Assembly: GCA_050084985.1 (NCBI GenBank) | Contig: JBITNC010000001.1 | Span: 80,724,001-80,788,000 of the forward strand | Direction of reading: 5' to 3' | From: Nageia nagi | Taxonomy: Eukaryota > Pinophyta | Length of the DNA stretch: 64,000 bases | Shown here: one piece after another, positions 23,215 to 33,970 of the stretch | Layout: each line of letters starts with the position of its first letter | How positions within the stretch are numbered: the stretch's first letter is position 1 | Program-made: the position numbers and the translations under genes | Notes under the pieces: model-generated | What the model saw: only the letters and a program-made list of their open reading frames with translations | Told to the model about the DNA's origin: nothing | Databases searched by the model: none

Positions 23215-23703
23215 TGAGGGATTTGAGCTAGATCTAAACAAATCCTTTAGGACCTTAGACTAGGAAACTCAAGTGTACACAAGATAACACAATCACTCAA
23301 GATAACACATCAATATAATGTGGTTCCTCCCTCCTTGGGAGTACATCCACAACTAGTTCTCTTATTCTCAAATCTATGTCTCTCTTACAACTATTCTCTA
23401 GCTCTCTCCTACACAACCAAGTAGAGTAATCTTACTCAAAACTTAGATATGTTTACAAGAGGAGAGGCCCTCTATTTATAGGTTGAGAGCACCTCCCTAA
23501 CCTTCCTTTAACCTAAGGGTAAGGTTAGGGTTACATTAAATGTATCACCAAACTTCAACCTACCAACTAACTCCTTTGGTAAAGTCAAAGTCTACATATT
23601 AAAGAATTCTATTAATCACTTAAGGTATCTACATACCCTTAAGTGATTAATTGAATTTACAAGGAGTCTAGATATTCACAATATTTCATTACAAATTCTA
23701 ACA
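23215..23703 (-). repeat. 3' LTR of element C (489 bp)
   Basis: TG...CA-bounded. TATA box at 23472-23481 (minus). Identical by eye to 30317-30805 except at 23514. Confidence 0.93.
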
Positions 23704-23712
23704 CTCCCCCTT
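23704..23712 (-). promoter_or_regulatory. polypurine tract, element C
   Basis: The minus strand reads AAGGGGGAG directly before the 3' LTR start TGTTAGAATT. It is the same type of tract as in element D. Confidence 0.88.
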
Positions 23713-24192
23713 AATGCAATATTGGGATAGAGCGTAGAAGAGAGAAGAGAGAGAGTAAGAGAGATTTCTCCTCCATAGAGATACAAGTGGAGATGAGAAC
23801 TTTTACATATTTTGAGAATCTTTTTGAGAACTAGTATGAGACTCACTACATTACCATTTGACAAAAAAATGGTTTACAATACAATCATTAACCACAACTG
23901 GTTTCACTGTACATAGTAGTCGATCAACTTTAAGCTGACATGTGAGTCTCTATGAGCTTGCTTTCACAAGGTGAGTAACCTGCATTTCTAAAGAAGATCC
24001 TGCATGCTACAAGCAACTCATGAACAAAATCAGTTAGATGCATCATATATTCAAATAAGAGAATTAAATAATGCCATCTTATAAATAACTGATCAATGGT
24101 GCACTATAAGCCATCACGGAGATGCCAAGCCATCACTCATAGTCACCTGTTGTATATAGACATGTGTTGATTTTAAAATAGAGCATAAAATT
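23713..24192 (-). other. element C 3' untranslated region
   Basis: About 480 bp between polypurine tract and tandem hairpin array, with no coding signature. It contains a GA-rich stretch (23730-23765). Confidence 0.55.
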
Positions 24193-24474
24193 GTACAACG
24201 AGTTTCTCACGCAGAGGAAACTCACCACGGAGGTATAGAATGTACAACAAGTTCGTCACGCAGAGCGAACTTACCACGGAGGTATATTAATTACATGCTC
24301 AAAATTTGTACAATAAGTTTCTCACGCAGAGCAAACTCACCACGGAGGTATAAAATGTACAACAAGTTTGTCACACAGAGCAAACTTACCACTGAGGTAT
24401 AAAATAATCAACACTCTATAACAACAATTGTACAACAAGTTTGTCACGCAGAGCAAACTTACCACGGAGGTCTA
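24193..24474. repeat. five-copy hairpin-forming tandem repeat in element C 3' region
   Basis: Five units of about 46 bp (starting 24193, 24242, 24308, 24357, 24430) share GTACAA(C)AAGTTTGTCACG then CAGAGCAAACTTACCACGG. Inside each, AAGTTTG and CAAACTT are inverted repeats around TCACGCAGAG, giving a 6-7 bp stem. In unit 2, where the left arm reads AGTTCG, the right arm reads CGAAC, so pairing is kept. Confidence 0.82.
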
Positions 24475-24519
24475 GAATGTACAATCAAAAAAGGCCTCTT
24501 AGAGGTGAAGTTGTCATCA

Positions 24520-25839
24520 CTAACAAAAGTTAGCAAGAATTATTCTGACAGTAGGCATCTTGGCTACAGGAGAAAAGGTTTCCTCATAATCAATACCATA
24601 TTTCTGAGCGAATCCTTTGGCTACTAACCTTGCCTTGTATTTTTCAATTTTTCCATCAGAATTGTACTTGACCTTATATATCCATTTATTGCCAATCACA
24701 TTTTTCTCATTGGGATAAGGAACCAAATCCCAAGTTTCATTTTTCATGAGAGCCTCATACTCAACTTTCATAGCTTCCATCCAACACTCTTGCTTGGAAG
24801 CTTCTTTGAAGGTTGATGGCTCATGCATATTATCAATTTTGGCAAATAAGGATTTATTCAAGGTCATACTTCTTGTAATTCTCTGTGCTGGAGAATTTTG
24901 CTCTTGTGGTGACTTTTCTACATGCTCATCCAACCAGTTAGGTGCAGGCGAAGAATCATCTGTATCAGACACTTCAGCATGAGAGGTCGTATCCTCAGAA
25001 AGTTCATTGAACTTAACATCCCTAGACACAAAGACTATTTTATGGGATGAAGAGTAGAGCCTGTAACCTCTATGCTGATTATCATACCCCACAAAGATGC
25101 ATTTTTCTGATCGTTTATCTAGCTTCTTTCTTTTCTCTGAGGTAATGAAGGCAAATGCATCACAACCGAAGACCCTGAAGTGTGAGAGGTTAGGTTTCTT
25201 TCCTGTCCATCCTTCATATGGAGTTTTACCTTCAACTGCCTTAGTAGGACACCTATTTAGGGTGTGAATAGCAGTGTGAACAGCTTCTCCCCATAAGAAA
25301 CTAGGAAGGTTACCCAACATGCATCTTGCCATTTCCATAATGGTGCGATTCTTCCTTTCAGCAACTCCATTTTGCTGAGGGGTGTAAGGGATTGTGAATT
25401 GTCGCTTAATCCCATGTTTAACACAAAATTCGTTAAACTCATTGCTATTATATTCACCCCCATTGTCAGATCTCAGCATTTTGATCTTAAAATCAGTTTG
25501 ATTTTCAACAAGTGCCTTGAAGTCTTGAAACCTGTCAAAAGTTTGATCCTTGTGCTCAAGTAGATAACCAAATGTCATCCTACTGAAGTCATCAATGAAG
25601 GTCAGAACATAAGAAGCTCCACCTAGTGACACAGTCTGAAATGGACCCATCAAATCTGAATGCACAAGTTGAAGAGGACAAGAAGCCTGAGTTGCCTTAT
25701 CTTTTTCAAACTTTTGCCTATGCATCTTTCCTAGAATGCACCTTTCACAAAGACCAACTGTGGGTGAAATATTAGGTAAACCTTCCACAAGTTCTTGAGT
25801 TTTCATAGCTTGAATACTCTTGTGATTAAGGTGTCCTAA
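24520..25839 (-). pseudogene. Copia integrase and truncated reverse transcriptase (element C)
   Basis: Continuation of Gag-Pol after a TGA stop. Numbering from the first Met (25806): gag-pre-integrase Cys pair C20/C23; integrase catalytic D51 (VHSDLMGP), D114 (RSDNGGEY) and E150 (NGVAERKN), the D114-E150 spacing being the DD35E norm; GKKPNLSHFRVFGCDAF and KCIFVGY of the Copia C-terminal core; then the start of RVT_2 (NKWIYKVKYNSDGK, KARLVAKGFAQKYGIDYEET). It ends abruptly at VRIILANFC where the family continues through the catalytic region, so a deletion has removed most RT and all RNase H. Confidence 0.9.
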
Positions 25840-27201
25840 TCATTGATGCCAAAGATTACCTTTTGAACAAACATTTGTAGCAAGACAAATCTTTGAAGGT
25901 ACTTGATCCACAATATAAAGGTCATTCTTTACTGATCCTTTTATCAAAGTGACAAGTCCTTTCTTAACACACCAAGAGTGTGAGGTAAACTCAAATGAGC
26001 ATCTTTTCCTTGTAATTTGAATCACGGAGATGAGATTCATCCTTAGTTTAGGCACATAAAAGACATTGTCAAGAGTCTTTCCATGAATCTTCACACTCCC
26101 TATTCCGTGAACATCAAGGACTGTATTATCACCTATCACAACTGCATCCTTTTTGTACTTATGAAAATTTTCAAACTTATCCTTTTCATAACACATGTGA
26201 TTAGTGCATCCTGAATCAACAATCCAATCATTTGAAATAGTTTGAGTCATTGAGTAGTAGGCAACATTAGCAATATGCTTGTTCTTCTTTCTATTATTGA
26301 AAGTTCTCACATTTGCATTTCCCTTTCCTTTTTGAGCAAATTTCTTTTTGCGACAATCATACTCTTTGTGCCCAAAGATGCCACAGAAGTTACAATTCCC
26401 ATCAAACTTTTCTTGAGGTGTTGGATTGCTTGATCCTGCTTTATCATTCCTATGCCTGTAGTTGCCATGATTTTTGTTGTTGTTGCCTTTTTTGTCATAC
26501 TTCCTGAAGGTAGATGAGGACTTGTTGTCTTTGAATTTGTAATGTTTGAACTTTTTCTTGAAAGGAGTTTTGATTGCTCCTAGAGCAATGCTATTGTCCT
26601 TTGGAGAAAGGTTCAACATTTTCTTGTTCAAAGTTTCCTCATGGTTTAGAAGAAGTCTAGAAAGGTTATCAAGTGAGATGACATCTTCTTCATCATCGAG
26701 CCTTATTTCCATAACTGTGACAAAGTTGCTGAACTTTGTAGTAAGGCTTTGAAGAATGATGAAGACCATGAACTCATCATTGATCCAGTTACACCCACAA
26801 CCAACCAGTTGTGTCCTGAGGTCAATGATTTTGTTTAAGTAGATGGAGGCACTTTCATCTTCACTTTGTCGATACTGCAACAACTTTTGTAGAATGGTAA
26901 ACCTCCTTGAAAATTTGGACCCAAGGTAAATTTTCTTTAACCTATCCCAAGCTTCCTTTGCTGAAGTTGATGAAGAAATCATGAGAAGGACATCATCTGA
27001 AACTGCACGATAAATCATGGAAGTTGCTAACTCATTCTTTGAGTTGTATACTTCAAGAGCCTTCTCATCGGTAGGAGCAACCGCATCTTCACTAACTGTC
27101 TGCCACAGCTTTCTTGCTTGTAACTCAGCTTTCATACGTGGTTCCCATATTCCAAAGTTGGAACCATCGAGTATGTGCTTGGGAACGAAGGTTTCAACCA
27201 T
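25840..27201 (-). CDS. Copia Gag-protease (element C), ended by a nonsense codon
   Basis: The start is chosen at MVETFVPKHILDGSNFGIW, shared with element B; an upstream in-frame Met lies in the putative intron tract. 453 residues: DUF4219/UBN2 capsid region (about 1-210), Lys-rich linker, nucleocapsid knuckle C270-x2-C273-x4-H278-x4-C283 (CNFCGIFGHKEYDC), aspartic protease active site D329-S330-G331 (WIVDSGCTNHMC), and the first half of the gag-pre-integrase domain, ending at LWHQ. The stop is TGA where the family has a basic residue before LGHLNHK, consistent with CGA to TGA at a CpG. Upstream it reads cleanly for more than 450 codons, so Gag itself may still be made. Confidence 0.88.
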   Translation of the reverse strand: MVETFVPKHILDGSNFGIWEPRMKAELQARKLWQTVSEDAVAPTDEKALEVYNSKNELATSMIYRAVSDDVLLMISSSTSAKEAWDRLKKIYLGSKFSRRFTILQKLLQYRQSEDESASIYLNKIIDLRTQLVGCGCNWINDEFMVFIILQSLTTKFSNFVTVMEIRLDDEEDVISLDNLSRLLLNHEETLNKKMLNLSPKDNSIALGAIKTPFKKKFKHYKFKDNKSSSTFRKYDKKGNNNKNHGNYRHRNDKAGSSNPTPQEKFDGNCNFCGIFGHKEYDCRKKKFAQKGKGNANVRTFNNRKKNKHIANVAYYSMTQTISNDWIVDSGCTNHMCYEKDKFENFHKYKKDAVVIGDNTVLDVHGIGSVKIHGKTLDNVFYVPKLRMNLISVIQITRKRCSFEFTSHSWCVKKGLVTLIKGSVKNDLYIVDQVPSKICLATNVCSKGNLWHQ

Positions 27202-27203
27202 TG

Positions 27204-27660
27204 CTACAAAAAACAAATGAATATGCAATAAGAATGTAAACTTTTACAATTTTCATCTATACATATAAAACATCTAATAAGCAAACATGTCCCACATGTG
27301 TAAACTCATTAACCACGATCCATAGAAGGATAAAGTTGAGGTTGTTTTCTTGTATAGAATTAGGCCTTCACCTGGATGCCCGCAAGGTGGAGCCCAGGTA
27401 CTACCAGTCCTCAACCAGTTCACCTTGGTCAGTGATATACTCTCACAAGGAGAAGTACCTACTATTTTCCAAGGATCCGACGTATCTTGGACCGGCCATT
27501 TTAATTATCTTGATTAAGGGTTTCAGTTTTCCTCCTAGGTTATCAGGATAATCCCTGAATGGACGTGCGGACATGTGGTATCACTACACACATGCCTGTC
27601 CACCTAATAGAGTTATGTCCAATCCAACAGAGGTCTTAGGGGCAATTAAGACGGACTTAC
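27204..27660 (-). other. candidate intron just upstream of gag (457 nt)
   Basis: On the minus strand the donor AGTGGTG/GTAAGTCC (intron from 27660) and the acceptor TTTGTTTTTTGTAG/CA (ending 27204) leave the gag ATG two bases into the next exon. In element B the acceptor region is also pyrimidine-rich and ends GTGTAG/CA at 4579, while its donor reads GTAAAT. Element A keeps the donor (intron start near 432). Introns in retroelement leaders are known in some plant lineages, for example Ogre. Here it is a prediction. Confidence 0.4.
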
Positions 27661-27987
27661 CACCACTTGGTTCTTCGGACTAAAAGGGCTCCAGTCTGCC
27701 CTGTCCTCACCTCATGGCTCCCCAAACAAGTCATGTTGTGGAAAATACGTGCGAATGTATTCATTTTAGGGGTTACTTTCCAAATTTTTGCATATTGCAA
27801 GTATAAGCAAATGTGCAAAAAATATAAAGTAAAGTGAAAATACTCCATCCACACAAACTTGAAACCTTAAGAGGCCAAAAATTGAGTCCAATGGGTTTTG
27901 TTCTAACCCCTAAAGGACTTTTACATTGTTGATATTTTTCTCAATTTATTCAAGCACTTAATGAATTAAACAAAGAACTAAGTCCTA

Positions 27988-28232
27988 CTTAGTATTTAAT
28001 TCATAACATGCATTGTATCATGACTTAAAAATTTAAGTAAGCATGCATCATGCATTAAAAATTTAAGTCCTAAGCATACTTAGTATTTAATTCATAACAT
28101 GCATTGTATCATGACTTAAAAATTTAAGTAAGCATGCATCATGCATTAAAAATTTAAGTCCTAAGCATACTTAGTATTTAATTCATAACATGCATTGTAT
28201 CATGACTTAAAAATTTAAGTAAGCATGCATCA
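27988..28232. repeat. 91-bp tandem repeat, 2.7 copies (element C leader)
   Basis: Units start at 27988, 28079 and 28170 with CTTAGTATTTAATTCATAAC. The first two are identical by eye. They contain ATGCATCATGCAT palindromes. The expansion is specific to C and must be recent. Confidence 0.85.
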
Positions 28233-28670
28233 TCTAGATAAAATTTAAGTAAAAATTTATACTAATGCCCCCTTTTTACTTAAAGTGTTATCCCTTGTAA
28301 CTATGCTTAGAGATTGCAGATGCACTTAAATTAAACATGCAATGGGGAGTAGAATATTAGAAATAGTCTAAGGACTCCTAAGGGCATTTAATGGGAGCAA
28401 CTGACTTGGAAGCAAGTAAAAAAATGCCTAAGAGGAATAAGTGTGCAAGTGGCAATAGGAGACCCATACCCCAATTTTGAATGCTGCTCCTATTTTAAGC
28501 ACTAAAAAATACTCCTAAGTCAATAAACAATTAAATGCTTTGTAGTGTTAAAATATGACTCCCCCCTTCTCTGTGTTTTTTTTTTTTTTTTTTTAAATAT
28601 GGAGTGGGTAAAAAAATGAAGGCTCAACAACTAAAGTTGAAAAAAAATGTGAAGGGGCCATGTGTAAGCC

Positions 28671-29381
28671 TCAGGGGGGGTGGAGCAGCTGGGCAGGGGT
28701 GGCAGGAGAGACCAAGGCGGTAAGGAAGGACTGCAGAAGGAGGCCAAGGTGGCAAGGAGACCGCGTAGAGGGGTGTAAGTCGCGTGAGGCGCATGGGGAG
28801 TGGCGGGCGAAGGCGGCGTGGTTGACCAGCCGCGAGCGTGACTTCAGGGCAGCGAGGGAGAGGTTGAGGGTTAAAACATGGAAGGTGCGCTGCGTTTTGT
28901 GCAGAGACGTGGAAAGACAGGTTGGTGTACATCCTACGAGCGTAGCCGTGGCTTGCCTGCGATGTGGGTGAGGGAGAAGGGTAGCGTATTCGGTGAGCAT
29001 GGCAGCCCACGAAATGCTAGCTGCAATCCAGGCAACGATGGGCAGCTGGGTAAACATTGCACGGGCCCTGGCTGCATTTCTGGGTGGTGGCTGCATCCTC
29101 TCGCGGGGTTCCTGGCCTGTTTTACGATCTATGCAGTCCAGAGAACATGTCTGCATTATGCATCGTGGTGAACAAGCTACAGGAGCCATGGAGGCAAGCG
29201 GAGAAGTGGAGAGCAGTGTGTCGACTACGCCGAATCGTGAGGACCTGCACCCATTTCTCCCATGTGTGAGGTGACTGCATGCTTCACCGTAGCATGAAGG
29301 GCTAAACGTGGAGCAGAGGGGGTTGTGCAGAGGCGCGCGCAGAGGAAGGAAGCAGCGGCAGGACATGGGGAGGCCAGTCAC
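28671..29381 (-). pseudogene. captured PPR-like gene fragment in element C leader
   Basis: A 236-codon minus-strand frame in a GC-rich island. Its middle reads ARAMFTQLPIVAWIAA then SISWAAMLTEYATLLP, fitting the PPR pattern ARxLFDxMPxxxxxSWTAMIxGYA; the rest is Pro/Arg/Ala-rich and not recognisable. It sits at the same place relative to gag as the fragments in A and B, though the flanking islands differ strongly. Not expected to make a working RNA-binding protein. The long openness may partly reflect high GC. Confidence 0.45.
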
Positions 29382-30302
29382 GCGCGTGAGAGGTCGCGCT
29401 GGTGTATTTTTTGTTTTAAACCCCCCCCCCCCCCCGATCAGTTTTGCTGATGATTGTTTTAAACAAAATCAAAATAGAAAAAATATATATATATATTGTT
29501 TGACAATATTTTAAACGAATTTTAAAAAATATATATATATATTTTTGGAGTTATATTTTAAACAGATGTTAAAATAGAAAAAAATAGATATATATATTTT
29601 GGATTGAAGTAAAAATATATATATAAGTTTGTTTTCATTCTTTTAAACAAAATAAGAAATATATTTTAAAGAACAAAAAAGAAAATATATATATATAGAT
29701 ATATATATTTTATTGAGCTTTAGAACATATTATTGTGCCCCTAAAAAAATTTGTCCTCCTTTTATTTTTGGAAATTTTGATGCCTTTTGCTTAGGATCAT
29801 ATCAATAACTCACTAATGATAGTATATATGAGATATTTCATAACAATATATTACTACTAACATAAAAAAATGTTAGTATAAATATTGCAATTTTGCATCA
29901 TATATGGGCATTTAATCAAATAATTGAACCAACACATACTTTTAAGTTCAATATAACATGAACAACAAATTACAAGTGTTGTATACTAACCCTTTAAAAG
30001 AACTATAGCAATTTAAAATTGCAAGTAACATAGAGGATTAGTAAAAAATTGCAACTTGTTAATCATAACTTAAAAAGGACTAACACATAGCAAATAAGGT
30101 GTTAGTAGCATTATGTAATAATCAAAATAAATGACCAAATGAGGAGAATCTTTATACCTGCTCTTTAAAATTTACCTCACCAAAGGGGTGAAAGATGAGG
30201 AGTGAAGAAGGATGAACCTCCAAGATGTAGCTTCCACACCAAAAGAAGAGCTTCCACAACAAGGAGAGCTTCTACACCAAGAAGGAGAGCTTCCACAACA
30301 AG

Positions 30303-30314
30303 GCTCTGATACCA
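30303..30314 (-). promoter_or_regulatory. primer-binding site, element C
   Basis: TGGTATCAGAGC on the minus strand, 2 nt inside the 5' LTR. Exact match to the initiator tRNA-Met complement. Confidence 0.9.
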
Positions 30315-30316
30315 AT

Positions 30317-30805
30317 TGAGGGATTTGAGCTAGATCTAAACAAATCCTTTAGGACCTTAGACTAGGAAACTCAAGTGTACACAAGATAACACAATCACTC
30401 AAGATAACACATCAATATAATGTGGTTCCTCCCTCCTTGGGAGTACATCCACAACTAGTTCTCTTATTCTCAAATCTATGTCTCTCTTACAACTATTCTC
30501 TAGCTCTCTCCTACACAACCAAGTAGAGTAATCTTACTCAAAACTTAGATATGTTTACAAGAGGAGAGGCCCTCTATTTATAGGTTGAGAGCACCTCCCT
30601 AACCTTCCTTTAACCCAAGGGTAAGGTTAGGGTTACATTAAATGTATCACCAAACTTCAACCTACCAACTAACTCCTTTGGTAAAGTCAAAGTCTACATA
30701 TTAAAGAATTCTATTAATCACTTAAGGTATCTACATACCCTTAAGTGATTAATTGAATTTACAAGGAGTCTAGATATTCACAATATTTCATTACAAATTC
30801 TAACA
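30317..30805 (-). repeat. 5' LTR of element C (489 bp)
   Basis: TG...CA-bounded, TATA box at 30574-30583 (minus), followed by the GTATT target duplication. It would drive the element's transcript. Confidence 0.93.
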
Positions 30806-30810
30806 GTATT

Positions 30811-32640
30811 TAAAACATGGATATATATATCCTTTAACATCCCCTACTTATTTAGCAATTCACATAGTATTTTAGTTTTGTATGTTATATATCAAGATTT
30901 AGGAAATGTATAGCTTGCCTAATTTTAATAAAAATGATAACAAAATGCAAGTACTAAACATATCATTCGCTTCTCTTTTATATTATAAATATGCATATTA
31001 CATGTTTGAGAGTTAATTAATTATACTTCATATAGTGTAGTTACATTACTAATAAATTTGAAACATACGAATCAAATTTCTTTGTTTTTATTTGTTTGTT
31101 TTTTTTCTATTACTTCGATAATTCATTGAAGATCCATATTAAAGAAAAAACTAATTTTAATTATTGATTTTGTAATTTCGTAGTTCATTTAAGATAATTT
31201 TTGTGACTATTCCAATTAAACTATTATAAAACATAATCATTAGAAGATACTTTTTTTGGCATCATATCTATACCAAAAAGTCATAATTACATTTCAACAT
31301 AATGATCAAATTTGTACATATACATACATACATATATATATTACATATATTTCTATTCTACATTATAAATATTATACATTATTTAGAAATCATTTTAAGC
31401 TTTTTTTTATGTGACAAATAAATCCATATTTTAATGCATATTTCCAACTTAAATTTGAGAAAAAAATTAGTTAACACTCTTTGATCAACATTATTTAAAT
31501 CTAATATATGATTTTATAATTGTAGACACTTCAAGTTGTATTTTAATTATCTAAAAAAGAATTTATTTAAGTTATTTATTTTATTAATACAAAATATCAA
31601 TTTGAACCCACTTTAGGTAAATCAAGGTTAACTTACACAAGTTTCTTTAAATTACCATTATCTTTTATATGCATTGTTATATGTGGTTCCAACTAGATGA
31701 ACTTAAAATTTAACGATAAATCATAAAAAATCATCATTATCAAATATCATTATAAAAAAATATAATATCATCTTATTTCATCACAATTAAACACACATAT
31801 AAAGAGCAAAAATGCACCTCCCAAAAGCAACATAATCTCAAAGATCAATCAAACCAAAATATAGAATAGTTTGACGCTTAATTATAAAATGTGAAGTTTT
31901 ATAGCAACCAAGCCTAAAATGCCTAATGTGTTAACATTGTGGGCTCATAATGCAATTACTATAGTCTTAAACCTTAATGAATATACAATTGAATGAAATA
32001 TTTGCACATTGTTCTACAATCACCCAAAGTATAATCATCTCCAAAATTATTTTTCAAAATCATTATCTTAAAATGATCTTCAAGATCATCAACTTCATAA
32101 TTATCTCAAAATATCTAAATATATCATTCTTTTATTATATGTAAAAATAGGATTTTTATAGGACCTCATATCTTATACAACCATATATTCAACTTGCCCA
32201 CATACAAAGTAAAAACAAACATCTACAATATGAGAAAATCTCAAAGCTACTCCATGAGTCTATACCTCAACAAAACAAAACTATAGAAATGCAAAGACAA
32301 CTCCATCAAGATAAAACTATGATCAACATAAAAAGACTCAACAAGGGACCATCATAATGTCCCTACATAATACTTTAAAAAACACATCAACACCAACAAC
32401 AACCATTAACAAAAACCAACCAAAGCACACCAAGATTATAGGAACAACTTCCCCTTTCCTTTTGTGTTGCTCGAAGTTGAGCCATCAATAATCTTCATTT
32501 TCCTTTTCACCATTGTGAATCCAAGGTAATCTCCACCATTCCTTTGCTTGGGTTATTCTCCTCCCACTCATTAAAGGCTTTTTCCAACATAGAATAAGGC
32601 TACCCTTGTTAACCTAATCCAAACATGTAAAAGATATTTA
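30811..32640. other. AT-rich spacer
   Basis: No frame, RNA gene or repeat pair found. Very AT-rich, with TA microsatellite-like runs (31318-31350). Confidence 0.5.
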
Positions 32641-32649
32641 TAATGCTAT

Positions 32650-33965
32650 TTATTCTAAGGAGTCTTACCTGAAGGGGCTCCAAAATTACGAGGCATGTTT
32701 GAATGTGGAGACTCTCTTAACACCAATGTATTCTATTTCTTTGAGGTATTAGGGAAGCCATATTTAGGGTTAGCCTACATAATTTTCTTATTCTTTCATT
32801 CCACCTCCTCTAGCACTCGCATCTCAACTCTTGGGGAAATAATGCTAGTGTCTGTAAAGGCACTCCATGTTGTAAGCAATTTAACTTCTTAAAGGGAATC
32901 GACTTCACCTCCTCTAGAGTGAAATCCTCATCATCAACTTCCTTTGGCTTCTCCTCTTATGCTTCTTCTTTATCACTCTCCTCTAAATCATCATTCTCCA
33001 CCCTCATAATTGGCTTTTCGATAAGACATGGGCATTCCATAGCAACATGGTTGAAGAGCATGCACAATAATCCTTGATGACATGAGCCTACAAGTTTCCC
33101 TTCCTTCATTTGCATAATTAACTTATGGAGGGAAATGAAAAGGTACATAGGGATATTCAATTACTTTGTTTGCCTGAAGATATTAAGGAAAGCAAATTGA
33201 AAGCTCCTCGTAATTGACACATGGTTGTCGATGGTAAAATATTGGATAATCATAATAGTCACCCACTTCCATATCTCCTAGTAAAGACTCTCTACTTATC
33301 CCTCATTACATGTGTATTGAATTATCTAATTTCCCCTTAAATATTTATATCTCCATAGCTAGCAAGTGTTTCACCCTCAATAGTTTATCTCCCACCATTG
33401 TGAACCAAAACACCTTTGAGATGAGCTTTGGGGTCAATGTAAAGCAAATATCCTCAATTGAAACCAATGCTTCCTTCTAATATCAAGCTAAGAATAAATC
33501 TAAATGCTCATCAAGATATTGGAAAAGCTTCAAAAAATGGAGGCAATCCTTCTTTTGTAACATAAGATGTATTTCTTCATCCACATATAGTTCATGAAGC
33601 TCCGTACAATAAGATACATCTGCGATCTTTCTATCTCTTAGCCAAAGTAGATGATTAATGATAGAGTTGCATTCATGATATAAAGTGCCTTATAGTAGGC
33701 CTCTAGAATCCAAAGCCAAAATTATTCAATTACTCCATGAAGCCTCGCCACATACGAACCACCCTTGCCCACTCATTAAAATTAACACAAAGAGTGCCAA
33801 AGGTCTTTTCATAGTTTTTTAGACTACGATATCAATCTCCACCAAAAGTTTGTCACATGATCCAAGCTTAATTATCCTCTCCATATAATCACCAACTCAT
33901 GGCTTAGTCCAATGCTAGATCCTTTTCCATGCGAAGTCATTAATACACTTTAGTTGGGATGCCAC
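32650..33965 (-). pseudogene. decayed transposon-type frame with a CCHC-like motif
   Basis: Minus-strand frames broken by many stops. The piece 33160-32957 contains CHQGLLCMLFNHVAMEC, a C-x5-C-x4-H-x4-C variant of a retroelement zinc knuckle, followed by an acidic tail (RVENDDLEESDKEEA) and EEKPKEVDDEDFTLEEVK. Further upstream in element sense, GDKLLRVKHLLAMEI and GDYYDYPIFYHRQPC may be remnants of an RNA-binding region. I infer a LINE ORF1 or gag relic; the family is uncertain. Confidence 0.35.
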
Positions 33966-33970
33966 CTCAA

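Larger units (their letters stand above)
27202..30302 (-). other. long leader of element C
   Basis: About 3.1 kb between primer-binding site and gag. It contains, in element order: a degenerate 21-bp repeat near the primer site, AT-rich sequence with repeated TTTAAAC(A/G)AA...ATATATAT blocks (29450-29730), a 15-C run (29421-29435), a GC-rich PPR-like island (28640-29400), a 19-T run (28576-28594), a 91-bp tandem repeat and a block conserved with A and B (27230-27920). Splice-site-like sequences flank 27204-27660. Confidence 0.75.
23215..30805 (-). mobile_element. complete, very recent Copia element C lacking most RT and all RNase H
   Basis: A 7,591-bp element with identical-length LTRs (489 bp), a perfect GTATT target duplication (23210-23214 and 30806-30810), primer-binding site 30303-30314 and polypurine tract 23704-23712. 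Order on the minus strand: 5' LTR, leader of about 3.1 kb with a PPR-like fragment, gag with zinc knuckle and protease, gag-pre-integrase, integrase, the first part of reverse transcriptase, then a junction to a tandem hairpin repeat and the 3' LTR. The LTRs differ at one base (23514 T versus 30616 C). One in-frame TGA breaks Gag-Pol. Confidence 0.93.

Noticed and set aside
28660-29514. Several plus-strand frames in the GC-rich island of element C
   Set aside because: The high GC content leaves all frames open. Only the minus-strand frame has a family-like motif (PPR).
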